Below are positions 1 to 4,783 of a stretch of DNA of 5,899 nucleotides, one piece after another; the first letter of the stretch is position 1; every line of letters starts with the position of its first letter. Both the position numbers and the translations under genes were made by a program. This stretch comes from Armatimonadota bacterium (GTDB taxonomy: Bacteria > Cloacimonadota > Cloacimonadia > Cloacimonadales > TCS61). Location: contig JAUWNO010000150.1 of NCBI GenBank assembly GCA_030612605.1, positions 1 to 5,899 on the forward strand, given 5' to 3'. The notes under the pieces were generated by a model, which did not search any database, was not told where the DNA came from, and worked only from the letters and a program-made list of their open reading frames with translations.

Positions 1-89
1 GACCTTTTATCTTTGGGATATTGGGCTATTAATTCTTGGGGAAGATTGTAGAAATAACTACTTGTTCGTGTAAGGAACGTTTTCTGCAT
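1..89 (-). CDS. queA: QueA, S-adenosylmethionine:tRNA ribosyltransferase-isomerase, N-terminal fragment (runs off the left edge)
   Basis: Only the first 29 codons are in the window. The reading from ATG at 89 gives MQKTFLTRTSS and then YFYNLPQELIAQYPKDKR, which matches the conserved QueA opening (family pattern: D-[FY]-x-[FY]-x-L-P-x-E-L-I-A-Q-x-P-x-x-[KR]-R). QueA moves the ribosyl part of SAM onto 7-aminomethyl-7-deazaguanine in tRNA, giving epoxyqueuosine in the cytoplasm. The ATG at 89 is the only usable start: an in-frame TAA lies two codons upstream, and no ATG, GTG or TTG occurs between it and the motif. The gene therefore overlaps the last 32 bases of the DUF3108 gene in another frame, which suggests translational coupling at the end of the operon. 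The N-terminal extension before the motif is a few residues longer than in typical QueA, and no strong Shine-Dalgarno precedes the start. Identity rests on one short but distinctive motif. Confidence 0.85.
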   Translation of the reverse strand, partial: MQKTFLTRTSSYFYNLPQELIAQYPKDKR

Positions 90-819
90 CTTTTAATATT
101 GCCTTGAAACTACCAAAAATTATTTTGCTTTCCATCTTAACAGGAATTTTGTATTCATCATTTGTAATCCATACCAGAATATTACCGGTTTGTTTAAAAA
201 TAGCTTCTCCCAGCAATACAGGCTCGATTACCAGGCATTCCTTTAAACCAAAAATGGTTTTAATTTCTTCTTTACGCAGAATTTTTATTTCTGTGTTACA
301 ATTTCTTCCATCAACTGTAACATGGATAAAAACGCTTTCCCCAACTTCCAAGTCCTGTTTTCTTGTCCAATAAAAAGCACTCAAAATATCCTGCGTGTCC
401 GAAGGAATTTCCATTCTCTTTTCTTTAAATCGTTTCTTCTTTTTGCTGTATTTGAGATAAAGACTAAAATTCTGGTCAGGATAATAAAAATGAATTCTGT
501 CCTGTCTGTACGATCCTTCTCTCAATTTTTTTGTAAATTTGTAGGATACAAATCTTTTCTTGTCCAAAACAGATTCGATTTTATCGCGCACTCTGAAAAC
601 TGTATCAAAGAATGAATTCGTCCTTGAAGTTGACTTTATCAAATAGCAGTCTATTGTATCATGGTAAACAGTCTCACTCACTTCCAGAACTGCTTGCCCT
701 GCTGTGATAACTCCATACTTGATAGCAAATGTGAGTTTTTCTCCTGTTTGGAATCCCTTTAAATTGGTACAAGTTAAAAAAATAATCAAAATAAAACAAT
801 ATCGAATGGATTTACTCAT
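58..819 (-). CDS. DUF3108 family exported (periplasmic) protein
   Basis: This 253-residue protein has a hydrophobic Sec signal peptide (about residues 6-22) after a basic start. The mature part opens with GEKLTFAIKYGVITAG at 26-41, the pattern typical of DUF3108 (G-E-x-L-x-[FY] ... Y-G-x-[IL]-x-A-G). VRDKIESVLD at 77-86 and a beta-rich remainder with many charged and aromatic residues also fit the family. DUF3108 proteins are predicted envelope proteins without an established biochemical role. Cys17 sits in FLTC, which is not a good lipobox, so I favour a soluble periplasmic protein over a lipoprotein. The start is secure: AAGGAGG at 830-836 lies 10 nt upstream of the ATG, inside the 3' end of the barrel gene, whose TGA is only 2 nt away. 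The 3' end overlaps queA. The tight coupling to the Omp85-type gene suggests a shared envelope role (inference). Confidence 0.85.
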   Translation of the reverse strand: MSKSIRYCFILIIFLTCTNLKGFQTGEKLTFAIKYGVITAGQAVLEVSETVYHDTIDCYLIKSTSRTNSFFDTVFRVRDKIESVLDKKRFVSYKFTKKLREGSYRQDRIHFYYPDQNFSLYLKYSKKKKRFKEKRMEIPSDTQDILSAFYWTRKQDLEVGESVFIHVTVDGRNCNTEIKILRKEEIKTIFGLKECLVIEPVLLGEAIFKQTGNILVWITNDEYKIPVKMESKIIFGSFKAILKDAENVPYTNK

Positions 820-821
820 TA

Positions 822-1895
822 TCAGAAAGCCTCCTTAGAGGTTAGAATCAAATCTGAGGAGTTATTGCCAATAGCATAATCTATACGTAAAGTAAGCTTT
901 TCATTTGGAAGAAGCATGAAGCGTAATCCAGCACCACCGCTGCATTTTAGTTCAGTAAACCGAAATGCATCCAAATTTCGAGAAACTTGTCCGGTCTCTA
1001 TAAAGAAAGCAAGACCGACTCTATTTTGTAATCTTGTTTCCCAAGGAAATAAACGATATTCAGAACGAACAATAAGCCTGTGATTATCGATGAATCTATT
1101 ACTGTCGTAGCCGCGCATTTTGCTACCAAGGTCAGCTAATTTTCTAAATGGAGCTTCATATTTTGTATAAGAAAACATAGTTTGAAAAGCGAAAGAGTGT
1201 CCAAGTGCAATGTGAAAAAATCTTCTAAAATCTATGCTATGCTTGGAGAAACTGTAATCACTTCCCAGAAAATCTTCAAAGAAGATATTTCCGAATTTAT
1301 AATAACCACCGGATGTAGAATAAAAAGTATTATCTCTGGTATCCCGTATTATGGAAAGACCTAAACCGGATATAAAGCAGTTTTCGCTTCCCGCAATCGA
1401 ATGATTGTTTAATTCGCCTGTGCTTTCGGTTTTTAGTATCTTATAATCATCCATTTCATAAAAGAGGTCTATCGCCCATTTTTTTGAAAACCTTATCTTG
1501 AAAGAGGATTGAAATTCAATTTCCTGCATCGTATATTTTTCTTTGGAATCCTCTTTAGTATTATTGCCAATTCCATAAAAGGAACTGGGCCAATTCTTGT
1601 AAGTTGTGGGAAAAGATATGGAGTATTTTCCCCTCATCATTTGCAATTCAGGCTGAACAGTAAGTACGGTTTGTTTTTTTAAACTGTACGTTCCATTAAA
1701 AATTATTGAGGTTGGAGGGATGTGCATTTCCAGGTTTTGTGGTCTGGAAATATACATTAGATAAGTTCCCAGAACAAAACTGGTTTCGTTAGAATACATT
1801 GCATAAGGGTAAAAAACAAGAGCAGTTCTGGATTTGTTGTCTGCAAAAAGAATGCTGTTTGTTATTACTAAAATGATTAACAAATATTTTTTCAT
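822..1895 (-). CDS. Omp85/BamA-TamA superfamily outer-membrane barrel without POTRA domains
   Basis: From ATG at 1895 the protein has 357 residues and begins with a signal peptide (MKKYLLIILVITNSILFA). The rest alternates polar and hydrophobic residues as in a transmembrane beta-barrel. Surface-antigen (D15) landmarks appear in order: FYGIGNNT at 106-113, IRDTRDNTFYSTSGG at 183-197, MRGYD at 260-264 (the loop-6 region, [VI]RG[FY] in BamA), GGAGLRF at 320-326, RIDYAIG at 337-343, and a terminal Phe, as expected for a BAM-recognised last strand. Only about 20 residues separate the signal peptide from the first probable strands, so no POTRA domain fits. A GTG at 1937 would extend the frame by 14 residues into the SDR gene, but it puts a charged, non-signal stretch before the signal peptide, so I chose the ATG, 7 nt after the SDR stop. 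No strong Shine-Dalgarno precedes it, so coupled translation is likely. Substrate and function are unknown. Confidence 0.85.
   Translation of the reverse strand: MKKYLLIILVITNSILFADNKSRTALVFYPYAMYSNETSFVLGTYLMYISRPQNLEMHIPPTSIIFNGTYSLKKQTVLTVQPELQMMRGKYSISFPTTYKNWPSSFYGIGNNTKEDSKEKYTMQEIEFQSSFKIRFSKKWAIDLFYEMDDYKILKTESTGELNNHSIAGSENCFISGLGLSIIRDTRDNTFYSTSGGYYKFGNIFFEDFLGSDYSFSKHSIDFRRFFHIALGHSFAFQTMFSYTKYEAPFRKLADLGSKMRGYDSNRFIDNHRLIVRSEYRLFPWETRLQNRVGLAFFIETGQVSRNLDAFRFTELKCSGGAGLRFMLLPNEKLTLRIDYAIGNNSSDLILTSKEAF
830..836 (-). promoter_or_regulatory. Ribosome-binding site of the DUF3108 gene
   Basis: AAGGAGG read on the minus strand, 10 nt before the ATG at 819. It is embedded in the last codons (Lys-Glu-Ala) of the barrel gene and fixes the DUF3108 start. 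It is the strongest Shine-Dalgarno seen in the window. Confidence 0.8.
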
Positions 1896-1902
1896 TGATG
1901 TT

Positions 1903-2682
1903 TCAGAGTTTCCCGCCTGTAATAAAAAATTCTTCACCTGTTATATAAGAATTTTCCTCCGAAAGTAAAAATTTGCACAGACCGAATAAATCATTAAAAG
2001 ATGCGCAACGTTTAAGAGGGATTTCCCGAATTTTTTCTTTGTAATATTGTTCACGGAATATGCGGTAACTTTCGGAGAAATGGCTGTCATCAATTTTTAT
2101 CGGTCCGGGTGAAACAGTATTAATTATTATGTTGTTTCCTGCTTCTTCTGCTGCCAGAGTTCTACCGATGTTGGCAATTCCTGCTTTGGAAGCAGAATAT
2201 GCAGAACCATTTGGAAGTCCGATGCGGGTTACATTGGAGGCAAACAAAACGATTTTTCCATATTGATTTTTCTTAAAAAAAGGAAGAACACATTTTAAAA
2301 CATTGAATGTTCCAACAAGATTAACATTTATTATTTCTTTCCAGAGTTCAGGGTCTGTATCTACTAGAGGTTGGAAATCGTGGCTGTGAATTGTGGCTGT
2401 ATGGATAAGACGGTCCGGCTGCCAATTCGTCTCTTTTACAATTGCGGATAAATCTTCCTCAAGTTTTTCCAGGTTATTCAAATCTGAGCGAACTACTTTT
2501 ACTTTTTCAGGATAATTCTGCTTAATTTCTAAAATCCGGTGTTCCTGCTCATGAATGAAAAGTATAAGATTTTCTTCCAATTCCAAATATTGTCTGGCAA
2601 AATAAGAGCCGACATTCCCGTTCGCTCCAGTAATGATTATCGCTTTATTTTTTTTTTGCCACTGACTTTCACTGAGTATCAC
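1903..2682 (-). CDS. Short-chain dehydrogenase/reductase (FabG-like SDR), substrate unknown
   Basis: A 259-residue classical SDR expected to carry out NAD(P)-dependent oxidation or reduction in the cytoplasm. The Rossmann dinucleotide motif TGANGNVG is at 18-25 (classical TGxxxGxG). SDLNN at 66-70 fits the adenine-contact Asp region, and INVNLVGTFNV at 118-128 carries the structural Asn. The catalytic residues are Ser149, Tyr162 and Lys166 (YSASK), followed by VSPGP at 190-194 and a C-terminal GEEFFITGGKL, the usual G-x-x-[FIL]-x-[VI]-x-G-G ending. The canonical NNAG is replaced by HTAT at 94-97. Translation starts at GTG 2682, supported by AGAGGA 7 nt upstream. The gene follows coaBC across a 93-nt gap and its stop lies 7 nt before the barrel gene. 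Family membership is certain. A FabG-like sequence does not reveal the substrate, and no fatty-acid synthesis genes are nearby, so I give no symbol. Confidence 0.9.
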   Translation of the reverse strand: MILSESQWQKKNKAIIITGANGNVGSYFARQYLELEENLILFIHEQEHRILEIKQNYPEKVKVVRSDLNNLEKLEEDLSAIVKETNWQPDRLIHTATIHSHDFQPLVDTDPELWKEIINVNLVGTFNVLKCVLPFFKKNQYGKIVLFASNVTRIGLPNGSAYSASKAGIANIGRTLAAEEAGNNIIINTVSPGPIKIDDSHFSESYRIFREQYYKEKIREIPLKRCASFNDLFGLCKFLLSEENSYITGEEFFITGGKL

Positions 2683-2689
2683 TGACTTT

Positions 2690-2695
2690 TCCTCT
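2690..2695 (-). promoter_or_regulatory. Ribosome-binding site selecting the GTG start of the SDR gene
   Basis: AGAGGA on the minus strand lies 7 nt upstream of GTG 2682-2680. This decides the non-ATG start. It directly abuts the A-tract that ends the GGAT/ATCC repeat element. Confidence 0.7.
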
Positions 2696-2793
2696 TTTTT
2701 TTGACAGGATTAACAGGATATACCGGATATTTACAATAATTAATTTTTTATCTGTGCAAATCCGTAGTATCCGCGTCATCCGTGTGCTATTTT
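2696..2793 (+). repeat. Intergenic GGAT/ATCC imperfect inverted repeat element
   Basis: The plus strand shows a T-run, then three degenerate direct units around GGAT (gacaggattaacaggat, then ataccggatatttaca), an A/T-only centre near 2735-2750, three units around ATCC (aaatccgtag, tatccgcg, tcatccgtgtgct), and a second T-run. Reverse-complementing the right arm gives cacacggatgacgcggat..., which aligns with the left arm over about 33 positions, so the element is a long imperfect palindrome built from short direct repeats. It resembles dispersed intergenic repeats of unknown function that I recall from several AT-rich, mostly FCB-group genomes. In the operon transcript it could form a hairpin between coaBC and the SDR gene. 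That hairpin would be followed by A residues rather than U, so it is not an intrinsic terminator in that direction. The right arm overlaps the 3' end of coaBC. Confidence 0.7.
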
Positions 2794-3954
2794 TTTCCCG
2801 AAAACCAAATCTAAGATTTTGTGAGCAACAGAAAATTTATCGCCTGCAATTTTATTTTCGTTTCCTTTTCCAATAATAATAACTTCAGTTTCATCTTTTC
2901 CAGCCTTATCAAGATTGTTAGCTACAATAAAATCAAGATTCTTAGCTTCAAGTTTCCTTCTGGCATTTTTTTTAATATTTTCGGATTCTGCAGCAAAACC
3001 TACAAGTATTTGTTTTTCTGATTTTAATTTTCCCAGTTCAGCAAGAATATCTTTAGTTCTAATGAGTTCCAGATTCAATTTTTTATCTTTCTTAATTTTC
3101 TGTTTAGAAATCTCAGATAGAGTAAAATCACTTACAGCAGCTACCATAAATGTAGCTTCCTTTTCCGTAAAAGAACTAACAGTGAGTTTAAACATTTCTT
3201 CTGCTGTATAGGTTTTCTTATTATTCAGATAGTATGGAATTTCAACGTTCAGATTTCCTGAAATCAATGTTACATCCGCTCCCCTGATATGAGCTGCACG
3301 AGCTAAAGCAAGTCCCATCTTACCGGAAGAAAAATTCGTAATAAAACGCATTGGATCAATGTTCTCGCGAGTTGCTCCAGCAGTTATTAAAATCCGCTTC
3401 TTATTCAAATCCTTTTTATAAAAAATATAGGATTTAGTAAAATAGACAATTTCAGCTACAGAAGGAAATCTGCCTTTCCCTTCATATCCGCAAGCCAGCA
3501 TTCCCTGATCAGGTTCCATAAAAAAATATCCAAGTTTTGAGAGTTTAGTAATATTTTCCTGTACAATCGGATTTTCAAACATATGAACATTCATTGAAGG
3601 AACAAACAATTTTGGAGCTTGTGTTGCCATTATTGTGGTAGAAAGAAGATCATCAGCAATCCCTGATGCAACCTTGCCGATTATATTTGCAGTAGCTGGA
3701 GCTATTACGATGATATCTGCCCAATCTGCCAGCGAGATGTGCTCGATCTCAGCTTCCACATCAAACATTTTTGTGATAACCGCCTGGTGAGTTATGGATT
3801 TGATTGTTAACAGCGAGATGAATTCACAAGCATTTTTTGTCATAATGGTTTTAACACTCGCTCCACATTTGATGAATTTTCCGGCAAGTTCAACTGCTTT
3901 ATAAGCAGCTATCCCGCCTGTTATTCCAAGTAATATTTTCTTATCTTTCAACAT
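2776..3954 (-). CDS. coaBC: Bifunctional phosphopantothenoylcysteine decarboxylase / phosphopantothenate-cysteine ligase (CoaBC)
   Basis: A 392-residue, full-length CoaBC, which ligates cysteine to 4'-phosphopantothenate and then decarboxylates the product to 4'-phosphopantetheine for coenzyme A synthesis in the cytoplasm. The N-terminal flavoprotein (CoaC) half opens with KILLGITGGIAAYKA at 6-20, then has the catalytic His72 in EHISLADWAD, the PSMNVHMFENP motif at 119-129 (Asn122; the usual MW is MF here), and the flap Cys155 in ACGYEGKGRF. The CoaB half begins near 186 with ITAGATRENIDP at 190-201, ITNFSSGKMG at 205-214, AAVSDF at 272-277 and KIKK at 286-289. No key residue is missing. ATG 3954 has GGAG 5 nt upstream. 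The gene is first in the minus-strand row, so its promoter probably drives it. The last residues (IAHG) and the TGA are encoded by the GGAT/ATCC repeat. Confidence 0.96.
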   Translation of the reverse strand: MLKDKKILLGITGGIAAYKAVELAGKFIKCGASVKTIMTKNACEFISLLTIKSITHQAVITKMFDVEAEIEHISLADWADIIVIAPATANIIGKVASGIADDLLSTTIMATQAPKLFVPSMNVHMFENPIVQENITKLSKLGYFFMEPDQGMLACGYEGKGRFPSVAEIVYFTKSYIFYKKDLNKKRILITAGATRENIDPMRFITNFSSGKMGLALARAAHIRGADVTLISGNLNVEIPYYLNNKKTYTAEEMFKLTVSSFTEKEATFMVAAVSDFTLSEISKQKIKKDKKLNLELIRTKDILAELGKLKSEKQILVGFAAESENIKKNARRKLEAKNLDFIVANNLDKAGKDETEVIIIGKGNENKIAGDKFSVAHKILDLVFGKKIAHG

Positions 3955-3979
3955 TTTAGCTCCATAAATTTAGAGGTGT

Positions 3980-4009
3980 ATATAAATTAGAGAGTAACTC
4001 TTTTGTAAA
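3980..4009 (-). promoter_or_regulatory. Candidate promoter of coaBC and the downstream row (weak)
   Basis: On the minus strand TTTACA (4009-4004) is followed after 18 nt by TTATAT (3985-3980), inside the TATATA-rich stretch 3979-3986, about 30 nt upstream of the coaBC ATG. The -35 is five of six to consensus but the -10 only three of six. Position in the divergent gap, ahead of the first gene of the row, is the main argument. The promoter consensus of this organism is not known to me. Confidence 0.3.
3991..4001. promoter_or_regulatory. Short perfect dyad in the divergent intergenic region, possible operator
   Basis: AGAGT-A-ACTCT is a perfect 5+1+5 inverted repeat lying between the candidate -35 and -10 of coaBC. 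Its placement would suit a repressor site, but a dyad this short arises often by chance. Confidence 0.2.
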
Positions 4010-4051
4010 GTATTTTGTTTTTTTTAATTGACAGAATTCTTTAAATCTCAT

Positions 4052-4056
4052 AAGGG
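4052..4056 (+). promoter_or_regulatory. Ribosome-binding site of the original start of the amidotransferase gene
   Basis: AAGGG stands 5 nt before ATG 4062. ATG 4082, where the amidotransferase frame opens, has no comparable Shine-Dalgarno. This marks 4062 as the ancestral start and 4082 as a secondary or spurious one. Confidence 0.5.
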
Positions 4057-4061
4057 CAAAT

Positions 4062-4085
4062 ATGAAAAAGAGTAGTAGCTTATGA
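4062..4085 (+). pseudogene. Seven-codon remnant (MKKSSSL, stop): probable broken signal-peptide start
   Basis: ATG 4062 has a well-placed ribosome-binding site and reads Met-Lys-Lys-Ser-Ser-Ser-Leu before TGA at 4083-4085. Met-Lys-Lys is how signal peptides commonly begin, but the hydrophobic core is missing. The TGA overlaps the ATG of the amidotransferase frame (ATGA at 4082-4085), which lies in a different frame. The likely explanation is a deletion that removed the signal peptide and the catalytic-cysteine motif. A short leader peptide translationally coupled to ATG 4082 is the alternative. Confidence 0.4.
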
Positions 4086-4756
4086 GTGCAAAAGAAGGAC
4101 ATTACATTTCATGGATGGATTCAACTTTAACAGAATGGGATGATCCTTATGATTTTTTTGATTTCATCAGAGTGAGATCAAGAAATACAGCCCCAAAACC
4201 AAATTATGACGGTTACGGACTTCTTTATTATAAAGATGAAGGATATTTCTATTTAGATCCGGATAGTTTAGGTCATAATGCAAGTAATCCAGGTGATCCC
4301 AATAATCAGGCATGGTATCAGAAAGGTTTTAATACATATTATACTAATGGAACTGCTGACTGGAAATGGGAACTTGATAAAGCCAAATCAGTTATTATGG
4401 ATAATGATACTGAAGCATCAATTGTATTGGGACATGCCAGAAAGGGAACAGGTGGAGAAGGCAATCATCCTTTTAGATTTAATATTGATGGAGATAGTTT
4501 AACAACATATACTTTTATGCATAATGGTTGGCTGACATCTACATTAGAAACACCAATTTATAACTACTTAAATGGTTTAAGTTGGTTTAACACATATCAT
4601 TCAAATTGGAATGATAATAATATGATTGATAGTGAAATCTTTTTTCATTATCTTATGAAATTTGTAATCGATAACAATGGAAATATAGTAGCAGGCGTTC
4701 ATGATGCATTAACTCAAACAAGTATAAGTGGAACAAACATTAAATATCATATTTAA
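4082..4756 (+). CDS. Class II glutamine amidotransferase domain (YafJ-like), catalytic Cys missing, cut by TAA at 4754
   Basis: A 224-residue reading frame with most of a class II (Ntn-type) glutamine amidotransferase domain, which in active members hydrolyses glutamine with an N-terminal Cys. Family landmarks in order: YDGYGLLYY at 42-50 (DGWG in YafJ), LGHARKGTGG at 116-125 (Arg120, glutamine-carboxylate position), NHPF at 128-131, FMHNGWL at 145-151 (Asn148-Gly149, oxyanion-hole region) and DSE at 183-185 (the Asp that usually holds the glutamine amino group). The family's opening Cys-x-x-x-G motif is absent: the first residues, MSAKEG, match the part just after it (GMSANVP in E. coli YafJ, from memory). 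ATG 4082 is preceded in frame by a stop two codons back and has no good ribosome-binding site. The domain's C-terminal part continues in frame after the TAA. As it stands the product should not hydrolyse glutamine; it is probably a gene remnant. Confidence 0.75.
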   Translation: MSAKEGHYISWMDSTLTEWDDPYDFFDFIRVRSRNTAPKPNYDGYGLLYYKDEGYFYLDPDSLGHNASNPGDPNNQAWYQKGFNTYYTNGTADWKWELDKAKSVIMDNDTEASIVLGHARKGTGGEGNHPFRFNIDGDSLTTYTFMHNGWLTSTLETPIYNYLNGLSWFNTYHSNWNDNNMIDSEIFFHYLMKFVIDNNGNIVAGVHDALTQTSISGTNIKYHI

Positions 4757-4783
4757 AATCCAGAACAATATTGGAGTGGGTCA

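Noticed and set aside
104..615. Two plus-strand open frames (104-373 and 322-615) opposite the DUF3108 gene
   Set aside because: They are antisense to a protein with clear family motifs, a signal peptide and a strong ribosome-binding site, and their translations show no domain signature.
766..771. DUF3108 protein as a lipoprotein (Cys17 in FLTC)
   Set aside because: Thr at -1 and the preceding residues do not fit the lipobox, and a better Sec cleavage region follows a few residues later.
1182..1364. Plus-strand open frame of 60 codons opposite the barrel gene
   Set aside because: Shadow of the Omp85-type gene; no motif and no supporting start signal.
1896..1937. GTG 1937 as the start of the barrel protein
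   Set aside because: It would place 14 non-signal residues before a textbook signal peptide; ATG 1895 gives a normal export signal.
2696..2793. The palindromic repeat as an intrinsic terminator after coaBC
   Set aside because: In the direction of the operon the hairpin is followed by A residues, not a U-run. The U-run lies on the other strand, where no convergent gene needs terminating.
2821..3211. Plus-strand open frames opposite coaBC, rich in Phe and Ser
   Set aside because: The Phe/Ser richness is what A-rich Lys/Glu codons of coaBC give on the opposite strand; CoaBC is beyond doubt.
4278..4502. Plus-strand frame of 74 codons inside the amidotransferase region
   Set aside because: Out of frame with the HAR, NHPF and HNG motifs and without any domain sense.
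4754..4756. TAA 4754 as a recoded or read-through codon
   Set aside because: The other genes end at ordinary TAG and TGA stops, no recoding structure is visible around the site, and the gene already has a second lesion at its 5' end.
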